From Blastobasis lacticolella (lineage: Eukaryota; Arthropoda; Insecta; Lepidoptera; Blastobasidae), in assembly GCA_905147135.1 (NCBI GenBank), contig LR990045.1:13678173-13742172 (forward strand): DNA of 64,000 nt. The letters are read 5' to 3'. Numbering within the stretch: the stretch's first letter is position 1; the number at the start of each line of letters is the position of its first letter. A program made the translations under genes and the position numbers. Of this stretch, positions 31,701 through 41,806 are shown piece by piece. The notes beneath the pieces were generated by a model. That model saw only the letters and a program-made list of their open reading frames with translations, was not told where the DNA came from and ran no database searches.

Positions 31701-34700
31701 GGTATTCGCAGAATAAACAACAGCTGTTGTTAATTACGTTTTTATCCAATACACAAAGTATAACAATACACATCTTATAACAGTAGATATAAATTAAAAC
31801 GTAGACATTGGTTTTGGGTTTAGATTAAACTTGGGATTTTACATTATTACTCAACTTTGTAAGGCAGTTGCCCGGAAAATAGCAATTTCTGAGATGGAGA
31901 AGAAACTTTATTGATGACAGCTTTTTCTCGCGGAGCGCAAAAAGACGGATATTGCAACAGCCGGCGCTCGTTGCATTCTCCCGCGTACTATTTACTTTCT
32001 TGGCTAAGTCAATGTCCTTCATAATGGTGGTAAATATCTCTTTAGTTTTATGAAACTTTTCGTGATAAAAGGTATTTTTGTATTCAAGGAAGTGCATTTC
32101 TTGGCCAACCTCCAGTAGAGGTACCAGTAGAAGAAGAAGTGCATTGCAGTGCAGTGCATTTCGTTATAAATAAATTTAAACTAAAATAGTGTTAGTGTAG
32201 ATATTAGGTAGTTAGAAATACCGAACCAATTATATATTTGTTAGTGGTATTATACCTATTTCATGTCGTATTATATTGTAGCGTTCTAGCTAATATCATC
32301 CGTGACTAATGACACTGGGAGATTGGCAGATAATTAGTATCAGCTACTTTTGTCCGAAGTCAGCGCCGACGAAGTCGCGGGTAAAAGCTAGAAAGTACTT
32401 ACCTACTCTGCAACCGGAACTGTAGGTACTTACCTGAAACAAATAATGTTTACAGGTTTTATTACACATACATGTACCTAATCTGTTAACAGATACGTAC
32501 CTCTAGGTCGACAACTAAACTCTATGACGTCACCCATTATGCCCCCCTCATACCGCAGGCGATACACCAGTTAAGTTATCGACCTATAAATGTAATTGCT
32601 TCCGGAAATTATATTCGATATTTTTGTACAAAGTATGTATTGTGTAGCGCTAATAAATTTTAAAAAATAAAACAGACTACAAATTACCAAAAGGTAAAAT
32701 ATAAGCTTTTTATCATACAATACGAGTAAGTTAGATATCATTATTTTTAGACTCGGCGCCAAACAGCTAGCCTCCCAATCTAATCGGTCCAGGCGTCTTC
32801 GAGTAATCGGGGAACATATATAAAAACAAAATTCCGAGGGTATATAAGGTTAAAGTAGGTATAGGGTAGGTGTAGGGTAGGATGGGGGTAGCACGCCACG
32901 CGAACGAAGTCGCGCCGGGTCCGCAAGTATTATAATAAAGTAAAGCCGAAAAAAGCCATGCGAGGCCGGGACGGGCAAATAGTGGTAATTAAAAAATTAC
33001 AATTGATAAATGAAAAAAAAAGGTCCCGGTTGTGTTCTCGAGAACAAGGGCCCGGGGTCCGCCTTGACCATGATCTAGGATTTGGGCATCAGGTAATTAC
33101 AGTGGAGCGACTACCATCTGACCTTCGTGACCCTACTACCAGGGGACCCTGACTATATTGGATCATGGTTACAAATTCAGTTGCCTGAATTTGCAGGTTT
33201 CATCACGATGTTTTCCCTCAACGTAAGAGCATCGCTTAGTATTAAACTAATGTACATAACTCAGAAAAGAGTCATTGGTACATGGCCGCAGCCGGATTCA
33301 AACCCGGTACCTCTCGCTTACGAGTTCGATATTCAACCGCCCGGCTACCGACGCTTTAATTAAATAAACAAAACCGTTATTATTAAAAAAAATTGCACTT
33401 GTTGCGAAATATTAAACATTGCGGTTTTGCGGATAGATTTCAAGCAGAACGTTTAATAAATTTACAAATACAAAGTTACGAACAGTTATTATAGTTTGTG
33501 GAATGGAGAAACCCATTATAATTATATTAAATTGGCTATTGAGCTATTTTGCTACATTTTTGGAATTGTATAGCCCCTAAACTTTTAAGAGACCTTTCAA
33601 CAACGGAATACTACTTAAAGTTATGAACTACAAACAAAATTTTATAGTCGAAACAAGTTTAGTTAATTACGTAACTACAGAAGTTTGAGTTATTGTTACA
33701 TAAACGACAAATGCTGTTAGTGTTAGTAACAGAACCTATCAAACAACTTAAATTCATGCTTATACATAACTAGAGGACCCGGCGTGACTACATTCGCGTA
33801 CACCTACTTTACCCCTACCTACCCTTTTTTTCTCATAATCACTCTATATATTTTTGAAAACCATATTAAAATCCGTTGCGTGGTTTAAAAGATCTAAACG
33901 ATACATAGTGACAAACGGCGGGAAGCAACAGTTTATTATAGCGGTTATTATCAGACAGCACCTTGGTAGGTCTGGACTACGCTAAACCAAGGTACCGGAT
34001 AATACTTAAAAAATGCTTATGATTGTGTAAACCTACCGAATATTTATAGTGTGTGTAATAAAATAATTGTATTAAAATAATCACTACCCTAGCACCGCAC
34101 TGATATCGTTAAAGTAAACGATTACTTATTCGGACCTCACCCCATCCCTAGTGGGATGGGGTGAGGTCCGAAAAAGTCAAATAGATTGAAAAGTTAGCTT
34201 TTATAGATTTTCCCTAATCCGAGTTCCATGCCTTCAGTATAAGTCTATGGGCAGAGTAGAAGTAGAGTAGAGTAGTTCCTTCGACTTATGTGTGTCCTAA
34301 AAGGTGACTATGTCTAGACACGAAGCTAACCATCTATGAACTCCGTAGACCAGAAAATGGGCAACAGCGTTTCATTCAGCCTGCCAAGTGTGGAGATTAT
34401 GGCGCAATCCCTCACTGATGTGGAGGTAGCTCAAGTCCAGCAGTGGACTGTTATGGGCTGTTGAAGTGATAGGTCGGTGGTAGTTGGCTAGATTGTACAT
34501 TTTTATGAATCCTTTTTGTAATCCTTTATGGTTTGTTCGGGTGGTGTCTTATTCTGCGTCTACTTTTATCGAGGTGAATATTAACACCAAACGTGAACGA
34601 TAAATTTCACAAATATCCCGCCCTAGAGGCGCCCCGCTGTTTTTTAGTAGCACCTTTTGTCACACCCTCATGACAAATAGGCCAAAAACAATACCTTAGT

Positions 34701-37700
34701 TAAAATTTATATTTTTTCACGAAATACGTTTTGCTTATGATGGAGGAGTTTTAATAAAAGACTCAAGTTACTTATATCCTTGCAGAGCCTGTATCATTCT
34801 GCACCATGAAATTCTAGATAGAAAATATAAGGAATTATTGAGTGTATTCCGGACAGGTAAGTGCAAATATCGCTAGGGAATTCAAAGTTTCGTAATCCTC
34901 AAATCCGCATGTGTAGACATAAATATGAATGTGATAAATCTTTACCTTGAGCTTGTCAAATCGCGTCTTAGACGGATTGGGTGTTTCAAGCTGACTCCTT
35001 ATCGGTTTAGCCTCCGAAATTGATTGCTGGGTTGGGTTGGCTGAGACAACTGAAACCGTAACTTTGTATTAGGTATGTTCAATAGACCATCGCGACTGAT
35101 GTGACCGTATGTACAGGAAAATTAAACTGTTAAACCTACAGCTCTACTCGTTAACAGTTACGACGAATCCATCCTACGTCTAAAGCACTGGCAAATTTAT
35201 ACAAAATTCAAATACTGGCTAGATACAATATACTACGATATTGTTGATTTTGGCTATTGTTTGGCAAATACCAATTTACGGAGTATGTTTACCCTAGTCT
35301 ACACTAATGAAATGTGGTACTGGTGTGTGGGTACTAGCCGCTGCAAGGTTATTTAAATATTATTATTATAAATCTGCCCGATTTCATAGACCAACCAAAG
35401 TCAAGTCAAATTATGTTCGAATTGGTTAACAACATCAAGAAGTACAACGGAACAGTGCAGATTGTTAAAGATAAATAATGATAATTTGGCTCTATTGCAT
35501 TGAAAACAACTGATATCAATATAATAAAACATTTACCATTAGCGATTGTCTGGTTCATCTCTGATACTTTTAATGACGACGTCGACGTATCTAATTTCGG
35601 TTTCTTCGACGCTAAAAACAAATAAGAATTATAAATGTAAAAAGGCATAATTATTAAAAAGTCAGACATGTACCAATTTACTATAGACAGACCTGTCCCT
35701 ACATCGCACAATGACCCTACACTACATAGGCGTTCTCTACCTCATCCAACGAGGTATAACCACTTATGTCCTTTGTATAGAAAATTGCATACATTAAATT
35801 TCAAACCAGTCACTTTCATCACCTACTTTACCCCTTAGGGATGTAACAAGGAAACCTCAAAATTTTCGGGGCATTTCCCAGTTTTTTGTTAACTCGAAAA
35901 CGGCGGCCAAAAAAGTTCCTATAGGTACATAAAATTCTCTACAATTTTTGCTTAAATACACTTTTTCTAATTCCCAACCGTTTACGAGTTAAACAGTCAC
36001 GATTGTGGCGGAAGGTAAAATACCCGAAATGTATAAAAAAATATAGATAAAGTGGTAATAAAACAACATATATTTTTATGTGATTTATGTACATATTACC
36101 AGTTTTGTTTCTCCCCTTTTACTTGCGCTGTAAGACCTTGAATAGTACCTATAATAGTCTTGGATAGTACCTACAATAAACGTTTTGATAAAGTTGATTT
36201 GTGAGTATCCAAGTATAAGCTAACATGTTTATGTAACTTCTGGAATAGGGTACCTAGTTACCGCTGACCTATGATAATGAAATTCACCAAGAAGCAAGGT
36301 CTTACAGCACAAGTAAAGGGAAAATAACACACTGGAAAGGAGGACCGGCAGAAATGTATGGACCCCAGCCTATATGACCATTAACGTTGAGCGACATGTC
36401 GTTGGAAAGGATTTTCATTTCGCACAACATTTACTATGGCGATAACTCTCGAAGTTTTGCTATGGCGACAACTCTTCATTTTCTACAACTTTTACGCTGT
36501 GAGAAATAAATTAAGGTCAATTAAAGTAAAATATTTTCAGTACAAAATGTTGTTTACTTTAATTGACCATAACTTTTTGCTTATTATTATTGAAACGAAT
36601 TTTTTCATACAATGAGGACATCTTGTGTTAGAATATTGTTTGTCAATCATTAAAACCCAGTGAGACCAGTGAATTTTGTTAAAAAAAAATTGAATTTAAT
36701 TAGTTTGAATTTCGGTTGGCGTGAAAAGTTTAACAACAAATATCTGACCATACATTCATGCAAAGAACCGTCATCAGAAACTTTCTAAATTAAGTAGGTA
36801 TAGCATCTAGCGCCATCTTTCAAAATGTACAATATCCAACATGACGTAGTATTTCGAGATATATCCTGCGGATCACACTGGTGGCGCCACCAGTCGCCCG
36901 CAACCAATAGCAAAAATATTCGTATTCGTACAAATCCTATTATTATGTACTTTATTGCACAAGAAACAAGTTTCAAACAATTATTACAAGAGGTTGTTTA
37001 CAAAGGTGGGCTTATCTCTGTAAGAGATCTCTTCCAGCCAACCCTACCGGGTGTGGAGAACATCAATAAACGGGGAAGCAGTAGAAAATGTGCACTATAT
37101 TTACAAATAATCTTCAGTAAATGCACATCCATCCATGGATTTATTATCTATTTAATTCACATCGGCTGAAATAGGCTTCATAGACCGTCATCTCTTATAA
37201 CAGAGGTGCATCAATTCCAGCCTTGTACAGTATACTCGTACTTTCAGTACCTACAAAAGGTGCAAATCGTACGAATCGTATGATCGAGTTCCTTATATAG
37301 GGGGCTAATTTTGTTAGTGCTGGAATAGCAAGTCTACGTATGTACTGGAAGAATACACAGACATAAGACATAGACAATATTTATGTTGACATCACCGATA
37401 CTCGTACCCGTACCGTACATTGAATAAGGTACAATTCTAAATATAAAACGTAAATAATTTTAATGACGAAAGATTCAAGTAGGTGACTATACAATGTAAA
37501 GTATCAATGCGTGTGTTCGTACGAAGCAGGGACTGCCCTGGCATAATATCTTTGGGAATCAATATAAAACCTATCATTGTTCTATAACTAGTGTGTATGG
37601 AGCTGTGGATACATTTACCAAGACAAGCCAATAAACTCCAGTTCAATTACCTGGCCCTGTGACCATAGGCGCTGCATGTTGTGCCCCAATCAGGCTGCGG

Positions 37701-40700
37701 TATTGGTGGACGTCATTACTTAGCACCGACTGAGCTGGAGCCCGCATTGACTCTGAATCCACATACCGGCTCTGATGGTCTGTTAATAAAGTTATGAATC
37801 GAAAATTTTGGTTCTTAGGTACTTTTTGGCGATATTTCATTTATACAGCCAAAAAATTATTTATATATTAGTTCATATTACAGTTTTACACCATTTAAAT
37901 ACACTTAAAGTATAAGTACATAATTGTTGAAATGCCAATGACAAAATTGCATTTTTAGAATTTTGATATATTTTTAAATTAGTTACGGATGTCACTTAAA
38001 TGTCGCAAAACTAAATTGCATCAAAGACTAATTCGGCTATAAGTTCGGTATACTAGTTCGGAATTCGTAGAGCATAATGGCCGTGTGATATCCGGCAGAG
38101 TAAAATAGCACTAACCCCTTACACTCACTCGTGGGTGTCGTACAGTGTTTTCGCAGCATAAGATCTAGAGTGTCCGTAGAATGGAAAATGGGCATCAGCG
38201 TCTTCCATTGTTATATTTATATCACTGTGATCTGATACCACCCCGCCTGCCAAGCGTGGGGATAATGGCGATAACCTCTCTTTTTGTGGAAGAGGCCCTA
38301 AGTCCTGCAGTGGATTGTTATGGGCTGTGATAATGATGAAGTAGTCTCTGTAGCACGCGTGTCAGTACATACCAAAGATTTTGGTGCTATATGTCCAAAA
38401 TCTTAAGTAAATACGAAACCAATTATACGATTATTGTATATACTTAGTGTAAAGTAGTTTCACCCATCTTTAACACCAGAGATCGAAAAAAATTTGTCTT
38501 GCTAAGAAGGTAGCTAGCTAACTTTTAGGTCTCGGTGAGTACAACCATGACGTGGCAACATAGAAACAATCCCATAACATGTTAATTTTGGCAATCCACT
38601 GTTGGAATTGAGCCTCCTCCGCCACGTTGGATCGTTTTGAGTAATAAGTAGGTATTAGTAAGATATAAGTATAATTGGATAATTTACCTTCTAAAGGCAG
38701 TATGGCGTGAGGTACTAAAGGCAAGTTTCTGTTTCTATCTGCGCCAACGACATTACGGCTCTGGTAATCATCTAAATTCAGATTGCTGTGTGGAAAAATA
38801 TTTTCTCTTTGCAATGGTCTTTGTTGGCCTGAAACAATTGCGGATAAGATTGAGGAGGCCTGTGCTGGTTTGGTCACGTGCTACGTAAGCCAGGGATACA
38901 TGAGAAATGGGTGCTGAAACCTGCCTGAATCAGGAAAGAGATCTCGCGGGAGGCCCAGGAAGCGATGGATTGACATCGCTGAGTCGGATGCGAGACCCAA
39001 CGGATCTTACGACGCCTTTACAGTCAGGGAAAGATCGTGCTGAAACTTGCACATTCAGGCGACTGAATGTATAAACATGATCCAATCTGGTCAGGTTCCC
39101 CTGGTAGCAGGGTCACGGAGATCAGATGGCAGTCGTTCCATAGTAATTACCTGGTCTGCCAAATCCTGGATCATGGTTAAGGGTTTTCGTGCGCGAGAGC
39201 ATAACCGGGACATTAACGTCAAGATGAGTTTGGCACAAGTGGTGTGTAAATGCAAACAAATTCATTCAATAATCTTGTAAACTTACACATTACTAATCCT
39301 TGTGTATTATCAGAATAAGCTGACAAATAACGTGAATCTATCCCGGACATCACTTGACCTGGAGGAACCTAGAAAGATACAGTTATTGTTAAAGAAAGTT
39401 TCTGCCAATCAGAAGTGGGCATTTATTCTTATTTCCATTTGAAAATACAAAGAATTCCTATTTTAATTAAGGATTTAACAATAGTTGTCTGTTGCAATGA
39501 ATGTGTCGGTCTTTAGTCTTTACCCTAGGTTCTTAGTTCAAGTACATAATTAGATATTGAAATTTAAAAACGAAGCAAATAGTAATTGTCTATCTGTAAC
39601 TCTTTTTTTTATTGTCTGCGGCTCCTTTAGAAATTCCATAAATAAATAGTGAAAAAATACTCACATGTGGTGAAGCATACTGCGCTACGGTCACTACATG
39701 TGGCCCTTCAAAATACCCTGCATTAGTATGCATGGGAAGCTCTGAACTGTAGCTGCTGGCTAACATACTCTCTTGATGCCTGAAAAAATAAGCAGCATTA
39801 CTACTGTCACTGTCGATCAAAAACTAATCAGTCACAGGCTCTCCAGCGGAAGACCTTAGCATAATTTACCTAATTAGGTAAATAATGCTTTTTAGTAGAT
39901 ACCTAAAAATAGGGCTAAAACTAAATATTGTGATATACATGCATCAGCTTGCAGCTGCTAGTGTATAATAGATAATAATAATAATAAAAAACTTCTATAA
40001 AGTTTTCTAAAAACTACTTTCAGTAATAATTTCCAAATTGTTACAAACTTTTTATGCATAACTTTAGTAAATTTAGCTATATATTACAACCACATTCTAA
40101 GTATTGTACCTACAATTTTAATTATACCTAAGCAGTTACACATGGACAACTTGAGGCAATCATGTTGTAATTTATGTACTAAAGGTTACTGTTGAGTCAA
40201 CAAATGTTTGAATGTGGAAAGGCAATGCTACCGCATCAGGACTACCATAGTTTATAGCACTAAATAGCCTCTGTCATCAAAATTAAGTTTATGTAAATAC
40301 CAAAATATTTACTTACATTATACTTTTACCTCCATGAGTTTGTGAGTAATTTGTTGGTTGATTTCGTTGTTGAGGTACTGGAGAATATTCTGAAATAAAT
40401 TGCACAATGAATTAGATAGGAACCATATTACCTATAAGCTTAGGGGGCCTGACAGCTAGCAGGTCCTACTCATAACTACTGGCTTGGAACTTATGAATAG
40501 GACCTTGTGGACATGTAACAATGACTTGCTGAATTATGTTAGTGCATTCAATTTGTTGCTTCATACATGTGTACTTACATACGGTAAAGGATATTATAGT
40601 CAGGAAACCTACACATTCAGGCGACTCAATGTTTCACTGTTACCATGATCCAATGTGATCAGGTTCCCCTTATAACAAGGTCATGGATATCAGATGGTAG

Positions 40701-40931
40701 TTGCTCTGCTATACTTAGCTGGTCTACCAAATCCTGGATCATGGTCAAGACGGACCCCGGGAGGGCTCTCGCGCGCGATAGTACAACCGGGATATTGCCG
40801 CCAAGTTGATTAATAATTAAAATAGAAAATATGAAAGTTTTATTTAAAACGTTCGAAACATGAAAGTACAGAAATTAAAATCGCTCACCTTTGAGATAGG
40901 ATCTTGGTTCCCTAACAACATACCGCTCCAT
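28623..40931 (-). CDS. SPATA22: SPATA22-like meiotic protein, complete 11-exon gene
   Basis: Coding exons, 5' to 3': 40889-40931, 40317-40389, 39665-39779, 39287-39368, 38688-38828, 37651-37779, 35537-35611, 34946-35040, 30872-30980, 29653-29791, 28623-28782. Each internal edge has AG acceptor and GT donor, and phases agree throughout, giving about 386 codons from MERYVVREPRSYLK to EYTGVNTL-stop. Residues 1-250 are polar and probably disordered. The C-terminal domain reads GPVEKVLKWHK, LLILYEIVG, NLVIRDENG, VVYYEIDFLLPEL and RVVGRM. It follows the order of the vertebrate SPATA22 C-terminus (known from memory to carry FYEIDRELPRL and RCVGN). In vertebrates SPATA22 binds MEIOB and RPA and is needed for meiotic recombination repair in the nucleus. 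The start context is AAAATGG. A DIRS element begins 443 bp upstream. Orthology is inference from motif order, not alignment. Confidence 0.8.
28832..28900 (-). repeat. LINE-tail repeat fragment
   Basis: Inverted GTTACCACTTACCATCAAGT and GTGGGCTGGTCTGCTCGTTT, a diverged copy of the GTGACCACTTTCCATCAGG family. It lies in the last intron of the SPATA22-like gene. Confidence 0.5.
29322..29439. repeat. Short inverted-repeat element
   Basis: ATCGCCCG at 29322 and CGGGCGAT at 29432-29439 bracket a 118-bp unit. Pairing continues imperfectly inward (GGTAGGCGGGAGAGG facing CCTCCCACCCCCTAC). It sits in an intron of the SPATA22-like gene. Possibly a small MITE. Confidence 0.4.
29653..29791 (-). CDS. SPATA22: SPATA22-like exon 10 (YEID motif)
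   Basis: Acceptor AATTCCAG, donor AAG|GTTAGT. Encodes KCVSVRDGESCAKNLVIRDE then NGPAMQVVYYEIDFLLPELN. The IRDENG...YYEID...LPEL order is the strongest SPATA22 signature in the gene. Phase 1 in, phase 2 out. Confidence 0.8.
29792..30871. other. Intron 9 of the SPATA22-like gene; no other gene seen
   Basis: The open frames at 30017-30446 on both strands show no recognisable domain. Confidence 0.35.
30872..30980 (-). CDS. SPATA22: SPATA22-like exon 9 (start of conserved C-terminal domain)
   Basis: Acceptor GTCCATTCAG, donor TCG|GTTAGT. Encodes ALHKSGPRAFSGPVEKVLKW and HKAMQDVGLLILYEIV. The amphipathic helix then strand is the start of the region shared with vertebrate SPATA22. Confidence 0.8.
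33024..33357 (-). mobile_element. tRNA-derived SINE, family A, copy 2 (inverted)
   Basis: Carries the inverted tRNA head (CAAACCCGGTACC, CGAGTTCGATATTCAACCGC, CGGCTACCGACGC) and a body matching 55944-56292. It lies in an intron of the SPATA22-like gene. Confidence 0.75.
33797..33925. repeat. CCTACC minisatellite plus TTAAAATCCGTTGCGTGG repeat
   Basis: Matches the right part of the unit at 14715-14830, with the same order of minisatellite and conserved arm. Confidence 0.5.
34131..34170. repeat. Perfect 18-bp-arm GC-rich hairpin
   Basis: CGGACCTCACCCCATCCC at 34131-34148 faces its exact complement at 34153-34170, with the loop TAGT. It lies in an intron of the SPATA22-like gene, about 800 bp downstream of exon 8. 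Confidence 0.9.
34318..34466 (+). repeat. Dispersed repeat, family C, copy 2
   Basis: Contains GAAAATGGGCAACAGCGTTT, CCTGCCAAGTGTGGAGATTA and CCAGCAGTGGACTGTTATGG. Intronic. Confidence 0.6.
34946..35040 (-). CDS. SPATA22: SPATA22-like exon 8
   Basis: Acceptor TTGTCTCAG, donor AAG|GTAAAG. Encodes NPTQQSISEAKPIRSQLETP then PSKTRFDKLK. Phase 1 in, phase 0 out. Confidence 0.75.
35537..35611 (-). CDS. SPATA22: SPATA22-like exon 7
   Basis: Acceptor TTTTTAG, donor ATG|GTAAAT. Encodes a basic, Ser/Thr-rich stretch, SKKPKLDTSTSSLKVSEMNQ. SKKPKL could act in nuclear import. Phase 1 in and out. Confidence 0.75.
35612..37650. other. Intron 6 of the SPATA22-like gene
   Basis: Contains an inverted pair at 36113-36143 and 36297-36326 (CAAGGTCTTACAGC...CAAGTAAA) and a 16-bp-arm hairpin at 36515-36568. 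A repeat-like stretch with CTCTGTAAGAGATCTCTTCC lies near 37017. No further coding exon was identified. Confidence 0.4.
37651..37779 (-). CDS. SPATA22: SPATA22-like exon 6
   Basis: Acceptor TATTAACAG, donor CAG|GTAATT. Encodes HQSRYVDSESMRAPAQSVLS and onward to MVTGP. Phase 1 in and out. Confidence 0.75.
38066..38335 (+). repeat. Dispersed repeat, family C, copy 3
   Basis: Longer copy of the repeat at 26341-26630, with CTTACACTCACTCGTGGGTG and CCTGCAGTGGATTGTTATGG. Ends near GTGATAATGATG. Intronic. Confidence 0.6.
38688..38828 (-). CDS. SPATA22: SPATA22-like exon 5
   Basis: Acceptor TTGTTTCAG, donor AAG|GTAAAT. Encodes QQRPLQRENIFPHSNLNLDD and a further 26 residues. Phase 1 in and out. RTE and SINE debris in the intron lies immediately upstream (38838-39229). 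Confidence 0.75.
38838..39035 (+). mobile_element. RTE-type LINE C-terminal fragment
   Basis: The plus strand reads IADKIEEA, then after a shift GLVTCYVSQGY/FGHVLRKPG, then a block matching GKRPRGRHKK and a TGGATTGACATCGCTGAGTC segment. It is colinear with 63000-63220 of the right-edge RTE element. Frames are broken. It lies in intron 4 of the SPATA22-like gene. Confidence 0.65.
39036..39229 (+). mobile_element. SINE family A, copy 3 (5'-truncated)
   Basis: Starts at the CTGAAACTTGCACATTCAGG block and ends GACATTAACGTCAAGATGAG. It directly abuts the RTE fragment at 38838-39035 in the same orientation. Confidence 0.65.
39287..39368 (-). CDS. SPATA22: SPATA22-like exon 4
   Basis: Acceptor CTTTCTAG, donor TGT|GTAAGT. 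Encodes VPPGQVMSGIDSRYLSAYSD and seven more residues. Phase 0 in, phase 1 out. Confidence 0.75.
39665..39779 (-). CDS. SPATA22: SPATA22-like exon 3
   Basis: Acceptor TTTTTTCAG, donor CAT|GTGAGT. Encodes HQESMLASSYSSELP and GPHVVTVAQYASPH. Phase 2 in, phase 0 out. Confidence 0.75.
40317..40389 (-). CDS. SPATA22: SPATA22-like exon 2
   Basis: Acceptor TTATTTCAG, donor AAT|GTAAGT. Encodes YSPVPQQRNQPTNYS and onward. Phase 1 in, phase 2 out. Confidence 0.75.
40600..40806 (+). mobile_element. SINE family A, copy 4 (5'-truncated)
   Basis: GAAACCTACACATTCAGGCG through GGGATATTGCCGCCAAGTTG matches the body of family A. It lies in intron 1 of the SPATA22-like gene. Confidence 0.65.
40889..40931 (-). 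CDS. SPATA22: SPATA22-like exon 1
   Basis: Encodes MERYVVREPRSYLK plus one base. Donor G|GTGAGC. Ends in phase 1, completing a Glu codon with exon 2. Confidence 0.75.
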
Positions 40932-41374
40932 TTTGTTTCAAAAAAAGTATACCAATTTTCTATCAACTTTCTGCAAAAACAATAAATGAAATGAAAAAAT
41001 CAGATTTTCATTAAAAATAGTAACAATTAGTGCCTACTTTAATTTATAAGCTTTAAAATACCGCGCCAAAATTACTTTCTCTTGATTTTTCTTTTGTTTC
41101 CCGTTCGAACTTTCAAAGTTTTATTCCTTTCGAAATCATTTGAATTCGAATCGAATTTTTAAAACCGAATTTGACGTTTCCTTCCGGACTGCGTTCTAAG
41201 GCTACGCTCCGGGCCATGCAAGTTTTCATTATCTTCAAATAACGATGTTATTGGTACAACTTGTGTTCACGAAGGATATCGGTAATTTTTTTATTTCTGT
41301 ACTTTCTTCAAATGAAAATTTCCAAACAAACCGTTAAATTTTTTTATCATTAAAAGAAAATTACAGAAAAAAGT
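40932..41374. promoter_or_regulatory. 5' flank of SPATA22-like gene, up to the DIRS insertion
   Basis: 443 bp between the SPATA22-like start codon and the left end of the DIRS element. It must hold the 5' untranslated region and proximal promoter unless the DIRS repeat has taken over that role. No TATA box was assigned. Confidence 0.4.
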
Positions 41375-41391
41375 TATTAAACACTTGACCG

Positions 41392-41549
41392 TTATTTGAA
41401 GCATATTATTTTGAGATAGGCGTTTCCGTTTCCGCTTTATTTTACCTCTTTGTCTACCCTATTGCGCCTTCTCTGTCACTCATCGCGCCATCACCAGGCA
41501 GCGAGTGGGGGGTTTTGCTTTGGGTCCCCCAGCTCGACTTTGGTCATTG
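41392..41549 (+). repeat. DIRS left inverted terminal repeat
   Basis: Exact or nearly exact inverted match to 47698-47855, including GCGAGTGGGGGGTTTTGCTT and CGTTTCCGTTTCCGCTTTAT. Confidence 0.9.
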
Positions 41550-41806
41550 GCGTCCTGTTTTCCGCACCGCACAGTCGTGCCCAGGAGTCTTACTAATACT
41601 TACAAGTAAAATTTTTACATACTTATTTTACGTAAGTTTTTTTTTATAGTGATACTTCTTCTGGTTCACGTAAGTTTTTATTCTACCTCCGTGTTATATG
41701 TATTTTTCTATACAATCTAACGGTTTTACCGTTCGGTTCATTAGAACTTATAAATTTTTGTTGTAACTATTTATTCTACCCTAGGTTCTGTGTTGGTATA
41801 AAGAAA

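Larger units (their letters stand above)
30981..34130. other. Intron 8 of the SPATA22-like gene, left part
   Basis: Contains a 16-bp-arm hairpin at 31401-31442, a fragment with GACGAAGTCGCGGGTAAAAG near 32367-32390, a short TAGGGTAGGTGTAGGG array near 32860, and a SINE at 33024-33357. The open frame at 31825-32097 (minus) is 90 codons without a recognisable domain. Confidence 0.4.

Noticed and set aside
31825..32097. 90-codon minus-strand frame
   Set aside because: Lies inside an intron of the SPATA22-like gene, has no recognised domain, and no splice sites that would keep the frame were found.
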